Shown here piece by piece: positions 34,878 through 44,300 of a stretch of 64,000 nt of DNA; position 1 is the stretch's first letter, and each line of letters begins with the position of its first letter. The notes under the pieces were generated by a model. The model was not told the origin of the DNA, ran no database searches, and worked only from the letters and a program-made list of their open reading frames with translations. Source of the DNA: CAWIVH01 sp963839475 (lineage in GTDB: Bacteria > Acidobacteriota > UBA6911); the NCBI GenBank assembly GCA_963839475.1, contig CAWIVH010000020.1, positions 310,001-374,000 on the forward strand, in the 5' to 3' direction. The translations under genes were made by a program, and so were the position numbers.

Positions 34878-37007
34878 GTGTTTTTTTACGGCGCCACGCT
34901 GTTTTTGAGTGCATTCCTGCTCTTTCTCGTGCAGCCCTTGCTCGGCAAATCGATTTTGCCCTGGTTTGGCGGGGTTCCTGCCGTTTGGGCCGTCTGCCTC
35001 CTGTTTTTTCAATCCCTTCTGCTTGCCGGATATTGCTACTCACACGTGCTAGCTACCCGGTTACCCTTGAGGAAGCAGGCCCTGGTGCACCTGGTACTAC
35101 TGGCAGTTTCGCTGGCAGCGCTGCCCATCCTCCCCTCCCCGATGTGGAAGCCAGTCGTGGACACCCACCCTTTGACAGTCGTGGACACCCACCCTTTGAT
35201 TCGAATTTTGGGGCTGCTCACGGTGTGCGTCGGCGCCCCCTACCTCATGCTCGCATCGGCCAGCCCTCTGTTGCAGGTCTGGTTCGCCCGGAATCGTCCG
35301 GGCATCCTACCCTATCGTCTTTATTCGCTGTCCAACCTGGGATCGCTCCTGGCCATAGTTTTTTACCCGTTGCTGATCGAATCTGCTCTGCCTCTCGGCC
35401 GCCAAGCTACGCTCTGGGCATGGAGCTATGGCGCTTTTGCGATCCTTTGCGGCGGATGTGCGCTCAGCATTCTGCTCGGACCGGAAAGCGGAGAAATCGT
35501 TGACCGGGAGCCGGATCCGATACCTTCATTGCTTTCTGCTCAAGGCAAACCTCGAAGGGTCCAGTGCCTTCTCTGGTGGGCGTTGCCAGCCTGCAGTTCC
35601 GTCATGCTTCTGGCCACGACCAACCAGCTTTGCCTGGATGTGGCCGTAATCCCCTTCCTTTGGATGCTGCCGCTGGGACTTTATCTGGTTTCCTATATTC
35701 TCTGTTTTTATAGCACGCGAACTTATTCCCGCCTCTGGTTCGGGATTCTATTTGCGGCAGCCCTGGCATGGTCGTGTTCGGTACTTTCCAGGACGGTCTT
35801 TGCCGGCATTATCACCCAGATAACTTCTTTTTCCCTGACCCTGTTCGCTGCCTGCATGGTCTGCCATGGTGAACTGGTGCGCATTAAGCCGGATACCAGA
35901 TACCTTACTGCGTTTTATGGAATGATTGCAGCAGGCGGCGCTCTGGGTGGGGTCTTTGTGACATTACTGGCACCTTCAATATTCAAGGGCTACTGGGAGT
36001 ATCCGCTGGGGATGTTAGCGACGGCAGCGCTATTTATCTTAGCCCTTTTTGTTGACCGGGAAGGTCGGCCATCTCAGGGCAGGCGAATCGCAGCGGGGAT
36101 AGTGCTGTGTCTGTCCTTCCTGGTGCTGGCCGGAGCGCTGGGTAATTATGTTCAGCTGGCATCGACCGGAAATATTGAAATGAGTCGGAACTTCTTCGGG
36201 GTGCTCCGGGTTTTTGAGGAAAACAAAGGGGATCCACGTTTTCATCGTGTGATCCTGATGCATGGACGGATTCAACATGGTTTCCAATACCAGACGCCAT
36301 TTCGGCACAACTGGCCCACCTCGTACTATGGCCCGACTAGCGGGATTGGCCTGGCACTGCGCTATCACCCATCGCGCCTGCAATCACCATCCGGTTCACA
36401 GGGGATCAGGATCGGTGTTGTCGGGCTGGGGGTGGGGACGCTCGCAAGTTATGGTCAGCGGGGCGACACTATCCGCTTCTATGAGATCAATCCCGAGGTG
36501 GAACGGCTCGCCCGGCAACATTTCACTTTTATCAGGGACAGCCCAGCGAGGGTGGAGTTCGTCCGAGGAGATGCGCGAATCTCCATGGAGCATGAAAAAC
36601 AGCAGGGAAAATTTCAGCAGCTCGACGTGCTTGCAATCGATGCCTTTAATGGGGATGCGGTTCCCGTCCACCTTCTGACCCGAGAATGCATGGAGATTTA
36701 TCTCGCGCACCTGAAATCAGACGGCGTACTGGCCCTGCACATCAGCTGCAAATACTTCGACCTCACCCCGGTAGCCCGCGGACTTGTTGGTGCCTATCCG
36801 AATTCCAGGGCGATATTCATATTCTCAAAGCGCAATCCGACACTGGGCATGGACACGTCCGAGTGGGTGCTCCTGACAGCAAATCGGCGATTCCTGGAAT
36901 CGGACGAAGTCCGAGGGGCGGCTAGGCCTTGGACCGGGCTGGACCGACCACCGCAGCTTTGGACCGATGATCAAAATAACCTCTTAAGTTTGCTTCGCCA
37001 ACCATAG
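34878..37007 (+). CDS. Multipass membrane protein fused to spermidine-synthase-like domain
   Basis: 709 residues. Residues ~1-415 form about ten membrane helices; residues ~440-700 are a SAM-dependent methyltransferase-like fold of the spermidine synthase type: IGVVGLGVGTLASYG (glycine loop), YEINPEVERLARQHF (acidic ribose-binding Glu), RGDARISM and LAIDAFNGDAVPVHLLT. Such fusions are common in bacteria; real polyamine synthesis has not been shown for most. Starts at GTG 34878 with AAGGAGAG 8-9 bases upstream. Odd: residues ~92-107 are an exact 8-residue duplication (VVDTHPLT/VVDTHPLI region) caused by a 24-base tandem repeat carrying the TGGACACCCA motif. Confidence 0.87.
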   Translation: MFFYGATLFLSAFLLFLVQPLLGKSILPWFGGVPAVWAVCLLFFQSLLLAGYCYSHVLATRLPLRKQALVHLVLLAVSLAALPILPSPMWKPVVDTHPLTVVDTHPLIRILGLLTVCVGAPYLMLASASPLLQVWFARNRPGILPYRLYSLSNLGSLLAIVFYPLLIESALPLGRQATLWAWSYGAFAILCGGCALSILLGPESGEIVDREPDPIPSLLSAQGKPRRVQCLLWWALPACSSVMLLATTNQLCLDVAVIPFLWMLPLGLYLVSYILCFYSTRTYSRLWFGILFAAALAWSCSVLSRTVFAGIITQITSFSLTLFAACMVCHGELVRIKPDTRYLTAFYGMIAAGGALGGVFVTLLAPSIFKGYWEYPLGMLATAALFILALFVDREGRPSQGRRIAAGIVLCLSFLVLAGALGNYVQLASTGNIEMSRNFFGVLRVFEENKGDPRFHRVILMHGRIQHGFQYQTPFRHNWPTSYYGPTSGIGLALRYHPSRLQSPSGSQGIRIGVVGLGVGTLASYGQRGDTIRFYEINPEVERLARQHFTFIRDSPARVEFVRGDARISMEHEKQQGKFQQLDVLAIDAFNGDAVPVHLLTRECMEIYLAHLKSDGVLALHISCKYFDLTPVARGLVGAYPNSRAIFIFSKRNPTLGMDTSEWVLLTANRRFLESDEVRGAARPWTGLDRPPQLWTDDQNNLLSLLRQP
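35152..35199 (+). repeat. In-frame 24-base perfect tandem duplication with TGGACACCCA motif
   Basis: Two identical 24-base units (35152-35175, 35176-35199) inside the membrane part of the spermidine-synthase-like gene. Each contains TGGACACCCA (35158-35167 and 35182-35191). The unit length keeps the frame and adds a hydrophilic VVDTHPL peptide twice between hydrophobic helices. The same core occurs at nine other sites between 37.0 and 39.65 kb. Confidence 0.9.
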
Positions 37008-37021
37008 TGAAATTGGAAATC

Positions 37022-37053
37022 TGGACAGCCAAAAACAGGATTTTGGACAGCCA
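37022..37053 (+). repeat. REP-like dimer, TGGACAGCCA twice
   Basis: TGGACAGCCA at 37022-37031 and 37044-37053, 22 bases apart, beginning 15 bases after the stop of the spermidine-synthase-like gene. Core is a 3-base palindrome TGG/CCA around a four-base loop ACAG. Same orientation as the other copies upstream of the transposase gene. Confidence 0.75.
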
Positions 37054-37217
37054 TCGGAATCCTCCTAAACAAATAAGACTTCGAGGCATTTCTCGCCGGC
37101 AAATCGAGGGGGAAAAGAGGGTAATCAGGTCGGACAGATCACCGGGAGGATAGTTCCATTCTAGTAAGATGGGCTTTCGTTCAACCTGTAGATTCAAGAC
37201 ATCGTGGAGCACGAACG

Positions 37218-37556
37218 CTATCCTCCTGCAATCTTGACACGATAACCAAGTTTGCCCAATATCTCCGCGATGCGCCCCCGGTCTTTACCTTGGATTTCGA
37301 TCATTCCGCCCTTGACTGTTCCACCAGCGCCGCAGGCTTGTTTGATCTGCTTCGCAAGAGTGGACATATCATCCTCAGAGAGAACCAGGTTTTTGATGAG
37401 CGTTACACCTTTCCCACCGCGACCTTTAGAGTCACGATGAAGGTAGGCAAGTTGCTGATTTGCCGGCAAGGACTTGACTTGTGGAATGATCCGCTCTTTC
37501 TTGTGCAAGTCACCCGAGTCAGAGGACCAAACTACGCGATTTTCATCTTGAGACAT
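37218..37556 (-). CDS. yciH: SUI1/YciH family translation-initiation-factor-like protein
   Basis: 112 residues, homologous to eukaryotic eIF1 (SUI1) and bacterial YciH. The conserved core is intact: HRDSKGRGGKGVTLIKNL, then KQACGAGGTVKGGMIEIQG and the closing LGKLGYRVKIAGG. The N-terminal tail VVWSSDSGDL is also usual for YciH. E. coli YciH affects start-site selection in vitro and during stress; its role is not essential. Cytoplasmic, ribosome-associated. AGAGG lies seven bases upstream of the ATG. Single gene within the repeat-rich stretch, opposite in direction to its neighbours. Confidence 0.92.
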   Translation of the reverse strand: MSQDENRVVWSSDSGDLHKKERIIPQVKSLPANQQLAYLHRDSKGRGGKGVTLIKNLVLSEDDMSTLAKQIKQACGAGGTVKGGMIEIQGKDRGRIAEILGKLGYRVKIAGG

Positions 37557-37660
37557 GGATTGACCTCTGGAAATTACCTCACAAATCTACCCGCGATGAA
37601 TTCTATCCCTGTGCAAAAGCAATGAACAGGAAAGTTCCACCAGAAAAGCTCCTGATCTGG

Positions 37661-37701
37661 TGGACAGCCACCTTCACCTCGTGGGACTTGGTGGACACCC
37701 A
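37661..37701 (+). repeat. REP-like dimer, TGGACAGCCA and TGGACACCCA
   Basis: TGGACAGCCA (37661-37670) and TGGACACCCA (37692-37701), 31 bases apart, about 190-225 bases upstream of the transposase gene. The first copy is extended to a 5-base hairpin, GGTGG-ACAG-CCACC. The 329-base gap 37557-37885 holds these repeats and a candidate promoter but no gene. Confidence 0.75.
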
Positions 37702-37735
37702 TCATCTATTATCCTTGGTCGCCAACACGTTTTGT

Positions 37736-37764
37736 TCATAACTGCCACTTTGCCCAGCTATAAT
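37736..37764 (+). promoter_or_regulatory. Candidate sigma-70 promoter for the transposase gene
   Basis: Perfect -10 box TATAAT (37759-37764) with a weak -35-like TTCATA 17 bases upstream (37736-37741). It would give a leader of roughly 115 bases before the transposase ATG. The -35 match is poor, so this is tentative. Confidence 0.35.
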
Positions 37765-37885
37765 CTTTTTATTGAATATCGGCTGCCAGTCCCCCTGCAG
37801 ATTTTTCGCATTCCGTCATCTTTTTCTTGGCTCATTCGCCAGGTTCGCCATTAGGTATATCAGAACCCTATCTGAGAGGTGAGTC

Positions 37886-39004
37886 ATGGCTATGCCCCGC
37901 AGCACCTATGTCCGGGAAGGAGAAGAAGGTGTATATCACTGCTTCAGCCGTTGCGTCCGCCGCGCTTTCCTGTGCGGTTTCGACCCCGTGACGCAACAGG
38001 ACTTTTCCCACCGTAAAGTGTGGCTGGTAGAGAGGTTACGGTATCTCGCCGCGATCTTTGCCATCGAAGTCTGCGCCTTCGCCATCCTCCTCAATCATTA
38101 TCACTCGATTTTGCGCACACGTCCCGATATTGTCGCCCTCTGGCCGGATGATGAAGTAGCCCGCCGCTGGTTGTTACTCTCCCCCCGACATCGCGACATC
38201 AACGGTGCCCCGATTCCGCCGACGGAGGAGGAAATCCGCGCCCTGGCAGCCTGTCCCAGCCGCATTGCCCAGCTGCGCCGTCGTCTGTGCAGCCTGAGCT
38301 GGTTCATGGGCCAGCTGAACGAATTCATCGCGCGCAAGGCCAACAAAGAGGATGGGGTCAAGGGGCGATTCTGGGAAGGTCGGTTCAAATCCCAGGTACT
38401 GCTCGATGAAGCGGCCATTGCGGCATGCATGGTGTACGTGGACCTCAATCCGATCCGGGCCGGACTGGCGCAAACTCCCGAGGATAGCGACTTTACCAGC
38501 ATTCAGGAGCGGATTCGTGCGTGGCAGAAGGAGACGATGGCCTTCGCTCTAAACGATGCAGCGGCACAAGATCTGGAGTCTATGCCTGTCGGCGAAGGAA
38601 CATCGATAGAGGCAGGTATTTCCGGAAATGCAGAACCCAGCAGTCTTGCGACTGCGACGGATTCCTCCGAGGATACTGGTCTTTCCGCCCGCTGGCTTTG
38701 TCCCATTCAATCAGGTTCCGGGGGGCGAGGGATTCTGCAGATGACGGCAGGAGAGTATTTCGATCTGGTGGACAGGTCGGGACGCGTAATCAGGTCGGAC
38801 AAGCGGGGAGTTATGGATGCGGATCTGGCTCCCATTCTGCTTCGGATTGGAGCCAATCCGGAAGCCTGGATAGACACGGTCACCCGCTTCGGTTCGCGGT
38901 TTCGTCTCGCTGCCGGGTTGCTCGCCAATCTGCGTCATTTTGCCGATCAGCTCGGCAGGTGTTGGTTGCAGGGCACGGCAGCGGCCCGAGTCGCGTTTGT
39001 GTAG
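37886..39004 (+). CDS. REP-associated (Y1/HUH) transposase-like protein
   Basis: 372 residues. HUH motif LLNHYHSILR (His71, His73) for metal binding, then the family segments GRFWEGRFKSQVLLDEAA (161-178) and VYVDLNPIRAGLA. RAYT/TnpA-REP proteins process palindromic REP sequences as single strands and are normally single-copy domesticated elements. Two oddities: the helix where Y1 enzymes carry the nucleophilic Tyr reads FMGQLNEFIARKANK with no Tyr, and the protein has a ~170-residue C-terminal extension of unknown role. Flanked by dimers and trimers of a short palindromic core, inverted on the two sides. ATG 37886 and ATG 37892 are both usable starts. Confidence 0.88.
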   Translation: MAMPRSTYVREGEEGVYHCFSRCVRRAFLCGFDPVTQQDFSHRKVWLVERLRYLAAIFAIEVCAFAILLNHYHSILRTRPDIVALWPDDEVARRWLLLSPRHRDINGAPIPPTEEEIRALAACPSRIAQLRRRLCSLSWFMGQLNEFIARKANKEDGVKGRFWEGRFKSQVLLDEAAIAACMVYVDLNPIRAGLAQTPEDSDFTSIQERIRAWQKETMAFALNDAAAQDLESMPVGEGTSIEAGISGNAEPSSLATATDSSEDTGLSARWLCPIQSGSGGRGILQMTAGEYFDLVDRSGRVIRSDKRGVMDADLAPILLRIGANPEAWIDTVTRFGSRFRLAAGLLANLRHFADQLGRCWLQGTAAARVAFV

Positions 39005-39580
39005 CAGCACCTGCAAGATGGTCTGAGATCCAGTGATATTCAAGCACCCGCCGAAGGTTCGCGCGCGGAAGCGAGATTCTCTGCGAATCCGCGCATAAGC
39101 CCCTCCGAATAAACCGCTTTCGTCATCCTTCTTCCTACAACCCCTGTTGTCCTGCACCCACAGCTCAGGAAAAATGGAAAGCTATAATAAAGCGAATACC
39201 TCAGGCATTGTTGCCTGGGAAAGAGGAACCGCCCCTCGCCGGAAGAGATTTTTTGGATGTCCAGGATCTGACATCTGATTAATGGATGTCCAGGATTTCT
39301 GATTCCTATCGACGATTCCTGCCCCCAGAGCTCCGGAAAACCGAAAGGTAGTGAATCTGCGCGCCTCGGGGCAGAGGTGAACTTTGAACGCGGAAAACAG
39401 GCCGCGTTCATGTACTGGGACTGAATGATCGGTGACCGCAATAAAGCGATCCTTGAAATGATCACTGAGAGCCCGGGATTCCCGGAATTGCTGATCTCTC
39501 TGAGAGGTCACTCCAGGTTTTGATCCCAGAAAGACGATGTGCTCGCCGACAGCCTCGCAAAATGGATTGCCGTACGGAAT
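39005..39580. other. Repeat-bearing stretch without a supportable gene
   Basis: About 575 bases downstream of the transposase. Minus-strand open frames at 39040-39465 and 39182-39511 overlap each other in different frames and show no recognisable domain, so I leave them out, although the second has a plausible composition (HFKDRFIAVTDHSVPVHERG) and might be a gene relic. The stretch contains a REP-like dimer at 39254-39292. Confidence 0.4.
39254..39292 (-). repeat. REP-like dimer, TGGACATCCA twice (minus orientation)
   Basis: TGGATGTCCA at 39254-39263 and 39283-39292, 29 bases apart, i.e. TGGACATCCA on the minus strand. The same core as upstream copies with T at the variable loop position, and inverted relative to them. 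Extended match of the two units: ggatgtccaggat. Confidence 0.7.
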
Positions 39581-39649
39581 AATATTGGGTGTCCAGCTAG
39601 TGTAATATTGGGTGTCCAGCTGGTGTGATATTGGCTGTCCAGTTGGTGC
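39581..39649 (-). repeat. Three tandem 23-base units with inverted TGGACANCCA core
   Basis: Units at 39581-39603, 39604-39626 and 39627-39649; the first two differ at one position, the third is more diverged. Cores at 39586-39595, 39609-39618 (TGGGTGTCCA) and 39632-39641 (TGGCTGTCCA). On the minus strand the array is the C-terminal coding end (NWTANITPAGHPILH) of the next gene. Confidence 0.85.
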
Positions 39650-40171
39650 GGATGCGCCGGCAATTCAAGGACAGGGCCTGCTCCACCTCCTCGGCCAGTG
39701 GAAGTTCGTCATGAAGCAGAATCGAAACATGAGGAGCGACGGCTTGGGCAAAGCACGGAATGACCCGGTTGGTCTCGTCAAATGCCCAGTAGAGAATCTC
39801 ACCCCCTGACGCCGAAACATTTCGAGCAAATTGCCGATGACGGATTCCGCGAGTGCGGGACTCCGATTGATAAGGATAAGCCAAGGGACGGCATCTCCAA
39901 ACGACCCTGCTTTAATAAACTCGAGCAATCCCTCCGTATCTGCGATCAAGGCCGGAAAGAGTTCGAGTTCCTTATTCTGGATTGCAGCAAAGGCGCGGAG
40001 GCATTCGCCGTTCCAATCACAATCGAGGCGAGCCATTTGCATAAGTTCCGGGTCGAACGGATCCTTGACCTTGGAACTGAGATCCTTGTTCCCCAGCAAT
40101 ATGAGGTGATCTTCAGCGTCTCTTAGACCGTCCTCCCATGCCGGCGAAAAGAAAATAATGCAGATACGCAT
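39597..40171 (-). pseudogene. Hypothetical soluble protein, apparent frameshift, C-terminus made of repeats
   Basis: From ATG 40171 (MRICIIFFSPAWEDGL) the frame encodes ~120 residues of an alpha/beta protein (DPELMQMARLDCDWNGECL, ESVIGNLLEMFRRQG), then goes out of frame at a run of five C (39802-39806, G on the coding strand). Adding one base restores GGEILYWAFDETNRVIP and runs to a stop at 39597. The last ~15 residues are encoded by the three-unit repeat array, so the original C-terminus was probably replaced. No family recognised. ATG 40219 is an alternative start. It follows the UroD-like gene by about 96 bases. The indel may be a sequencing error. Confidence 0.55.
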
Positions 40172-40267
40172 TCGTGCCAGCACCTTAAGCCCTTGATTTG
40201 ACCTGTCAATGAAAGGCAAAGGATGGGATCGCGTCCACCTAGCCCTTACTACTGAAAGCCGGCAAGC

Positions 40268-41272
40268 CTAAAGCGTGGTGGAATATTGGACAAGCGCCAG
40301 CAAATTATCCCTCGGGGTGTCGGGCGGAACTTCGCATCCGGCCCCGATTATAAATCTCGGTCCCGCACGTTGATGACAATCGGCGACCGCGGCGCGAACG
40401 TCAGAAGGCGCGCTATTCTGCAGAATTCGCACCGGATCGATTCCGCCCAGCAGGACCTGGCTGGGCCCCATTTTCGCCCGCGCGGTGGACATCGGGACTC
40501 TGGAGTCAATGTCAACGATCTCGCACTCCAGCGCGGCCATACCTTCCAAGATGCGGCTTGTGTCACCACAGATGTGTAGCCTGACGCGCGCCCCCGCCGC
40601 GTGAAGTCCATCTACCAGCTTCTTTTGAAAAGGCCAGATGAACTCCTCGTAAATCCTGGGACCAACCAACGAAGCCGCCGGATCGCCGATACCGATGAGG
40701 TCCGCTCCAGCCTGGATCTGAGCCCGGCCGAAATTGATACCCAGATGCAGGACAAATTCGAATAGTCTCAGGATGAAGGCCGGATCATCATAAAAATCCA
40801 GCATCAAGGTATTGATACCGCGCAAGTCGGCCGATGCGCCGCACGGACCCTCCACCCATCCCTCGATGATTTTCTCACGGCCGACCTGATCCTTCAGCTG
40901 TGCAATGGCCTCGATTCGATCCCGCATGTGTTCGGCCTGAAACGGGTCCGGACATGCGATTTCCCTCAGAGCCGCCTTTTCGGACAAGCGGGCATTATCC
41001 TCCTCAATGGCATAGGGCTGATCCTCAAAAAGCCGGATCGACGCCCCGCAATCCGGGGCTTCCCTGGTCTCCGTAATGGCCGATACATGATCAAAACCGA
41101 ATTGTTCCGCTGTTGCGACCTGCGCTTCAACTAGGACTTTGTGATCCAGAGCATAGCGGCCATACTTCGTCCCGATCTGGCGGGAGGCAAACATCATGGT
41201 AATCGGCATTACCGGGGGGCGATCGAAGGGCCGCCCCTCCAGGAGCGCAAATACTCTTTCCCTGCTATTCAT
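40268..41272 (-). CDS. UroD-family corrinoid methyltransferase (MtaA/MtbA-like)
   Basis: 334 residues, uroporphyrinogen-decarboxylase fold. Unlike true HemE, it has the zinc-site pattern of corrinoid:thiol methyltransferases: HxC at His233/Cys235 (RLHICGDTS) and Cys313 in IGAGCEVPPDTP. LLEGRPFDRPPVMP at the N-terminus and ADLIGIGDPAAS are typical. These enzymes transfer methyl groups between a corrinoid protein and a thiol; in bacteria lacking coenzyme M the acceptor is usually unknown. GGGG lies ahead of the ATG. 30 bases downstream of the DUF5107-TPR gene, same strand. A corrinoid partner protein is not in the window; a methyl-THF methyltransferase is 16 kb away. Confidence 0.85.
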   Translation of the reverse strand: MNSRERVFALLEGRPFDRPPVMPITMMFASRQIGTKYGRYALDHKVLVEAQVATAEQFGFDHVSAITETREAPDCGASIRLFEDQPYAIEEDNARLSEKAALREIACPDPFQAEHMRDRIEAIAQLKDQVGREKIIEGWVEGPCGASADLRGINTLMLDFYDDPAFILRLFEFVLHLGINFGRAQIQAGADLIGIGDPAASLVGPRIYEEFIWPFQKKLVDGLHAAGARVRLHICGDTSRILEGMAALECEIVDIDSRVPMSTARAKMGPSQVLLGGIDPVRILQNSAPSDVRAAVADCHQRAGPRFIIGAGCEVPPDTPRDNLLALVQYSTTL

Positions 41273-41302
41273 GGATAAATCCCCACAGTTCTCATCCTGG
41301 GA

Positions 41303-44300
41303 TCATTCCTGCAATCCCTTGAGCAGACCGGCATCCAGCCATGCCAGAGCCTGACGTGCGTAAAGGTAGGACTGATCTATTTCTAAGGAACGGCGGAAAT
41401 TCTCCGCCGCCGTCGCGCCGTCCCCGGTAAATGCCGCGTAAATGCCGGCCAGACAATGGGCCTGGATTCGCAGGTCGATTGAATTGTCCGTTTTGCGCTG
41501 CGCATTCACGGCAGGGAAAGCTTTTAGCCAATCCTCGGCTTCCCGGGTGCGCCCGGACTTTTTCAGGGCAATTGCACGGAACAGCCCTTCGACTTCATAG
41601 TCATCATCCCGCGTTTCGGCCGCAGCCTTCCAGGCGGCCTGTGCGCCGTCTGGGTTTCCCATTGCCCGCTGGAGCAAAGCCTCGAACACCAGCAGGCGCG
41701 AGCTCTTGACGGTGGCAAAACTGTCTATTCCAAGGTTGGCCGGCGGCTGGGCCGCATCCCGCAGGTGCGCCATGGCCTCCTCCCGATTGTTGTTTTTGTA
41801 GGAATCCAAGGCCAACAACAACTGCACCCCCCGGTAAAGATGGAGAAGCGAGTAGGATTGATGGGTAGCGTCGAATGTATGTCCGCTCAGTAATTCCAGG
41901 GCACGTCGGGGATTGCCCAGCTGGGATTCAACGGAGGCAAGCTTCTCATACAGGACATCGCGTTTGGGATCTTTGTCCAGCGCGCGCTGAAGTGCCTGGC
42001 GCGCCGCGTCGGCGTTCCCGAGCCGCGCGTAAATGTTGGTCAGCAGCATTGTGGTTGCCAGGTGTTCCGGTCTGGCCACAGAAGCACGAGTCAGCAGCTC
42101 GAGCCCTTCTTTGCGCTGCTCGACGGCAAGCAACGCCAAGGCCAGATCCCTGAGCCCAAAAAAGTGACTCTTATCAGCCTGCAGTGCTTTTCGCCAGGAT
42201 GCCATCGCTTCTTCGTAACGCCCTCGGCTGTAGAGCAGGTCGCCCAATAGAACGGCTGCATTGGCGTTCATCGGGTCGACATTTAGCGCGTGCCGTAAAA
42301 CCTTTATATCTTCATACCGGAATGGGAATAAATCGAGTTTCATGTCCTGCTTTCGAGCCTCTGCCAGGATTTGCTGCTCCATCTTGCTTTCGGCTCTCTG
42401 CCCGGCTACGTAGGATCGGTAGTAAAGCAGGAGCGGATATGGCTCTCCCCCCCGGGATCTGCCCATTGCGATGCCACGATCCAGCACCCTCGCTGCCTCA
42501 TCCCATGCAAACAAGCGGAAATACTCGGTGGCCAGTTCGAGATATCCCTGGGCATGATTGGCACAGGAGGCATCCAACCGCTGGAGAGCATCTTCCGCCG
42601 GACTGGCTTTGCCGGGTGTCATCCCGGCAGTTACTTGTTCGCTTCTGGCAAAAGCGTTCGTAGGATCCAGATTCAATATGGCCTGAAGCTCGCGGCGCGC
42701 TCCGTCGCCGTTCTCGGTTTTGCGCATCGTGTAGGTCAAAGCCTGACGCACAGACAGGTCCATTGGATTGGCGGCAGCCGCCCTGGAAAGCTTCTTCGCG
42801 GCTTCCAACAGGTGCCCATCGCTGAGATCCAGCAGCGCCAGCATGTAATCGCGTCTCTCATACTTTCCGGCAGACGGAAGGAGCCTATAATAATGACGCT
42901 CTGCCTCCAGCCGTTCGTTGGATTCCGCATGAATGATCCCAAGACAATAGTGGGCGTCGCCATTCGTCGGATCTCGCCGCAGGACCTTTTCGAAATACGG
43001 AACCGCCCCCGGATAGTCAAACCGATCCATGGACAGAAGACCGAGCCTGAGGTTAACCGGGGAGAACAGGGGATCCTTCACCAGCGCTGCGCGATAAGCC
43101 TCTTCCGCGTCAGCGGCCTGTCCGAACTTTTCGTGTGCCAGGCCCTTCTGATACAGCTCTTCGACCTGAAGTGATTCCAGAAGGCCGTATTTTTTGGGAA
43201 TCGAATCCTCGGCATACTCTGCGTTCGGGTGCGCCCCGCCCGGATAGATCTTATGATCAAGAAGAGATTGACCTTCGGAGGATTGAATCCGCAGATTCAA
43301 AACTTTTTCGCTGCTCGTGGATGCCAGAGGAATCGAGCCCTGGAAGACCGACCCGATACCCAGATCCTTTCGAATCGACCAGATCTTTTGTTCGCCAGCG
43401 AACAGTTCGAGATTCGAATTTGGAAAGGCTCCGGTGGCCGTGACGCTCAGCCGGGCATCTCCCGGGAGCTTATCGGGGATATCCAGAAACACCGCCACAT
43501 CACGGGTTGCCGTCGTCAAACCACCAAGTTTGCCGGTGCCAAACCAGTACTCGGTCCAACCATCTGTTTTTCCCGGCTCGATGATTTCGTAATTGCCGTC
43601 CCAGATAAATCGGCCGCTCTGCATCTCCATGTAAATCCCGTCGTTATCCGTATACTGGGCGGCCTGCCGCCAGGCAGTCAGTCCTGAACCGAACGTCCAG
43701 GTCTTCATCCCCCGCGCGAGCAGGCGATTGGTGTAGCAAATGGTCCCGTAATCGGTCTTGTAATCATAGATCGACATGAAGTCGTCGAATATGTCCAGGC
43801 CAAAAACCCCAAGCATGTTCACATTGTTTTTATTCCATGTCATGTCGACGCCGCCGATCATCGGCCAGGCACTCAGAGCCGAACTGTCGTGCCCGATGGT
43901 CCGGGTCATCGGATAAACGAAACGGCTACCCTCCGTGGCAGCCACGCCGGCATTCGTCCAGATAAGATAGCGGTTGGGCAGCAGATTTTTATTATGGAGC
44001 CGGATGGTTGTTTCAAGAAAGGCGCGCCCGGGATGCAGAGTGACAGCCAACGAAATCTTGTCTCTGAAGAAATGATCTACATGCGACAGCACAAGGGTCG
44101 CGCTGCCGCCTGAATCACGTTCGACGGTCCAGGACCACGGTTCCCCGGGCCAAGTGATCATATGAACGTCGTAGGGTCCGTAGAGCTCCAGGTTGCCCAC
44201 CGGCCATGCGCCGCGAGGATTGTACCGGCCAGGTTTGATCACGGTCGGATGATAAAAGATATGCCGATTGTTGACCTTGTCATAGGCCGAGTAGATACGA

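Noticed and set aside
39040..39511. Two overlapping minus-strand open frames downstream of the transposase
   Set aside because: Different frames, no recognised domain, contain the REP-like dimer; at best a relic.
39581..39649. Possible CRISPR array
   Set aside because: Only three contiguous 23-bp units without spacers; fits a tandem REP-like array.
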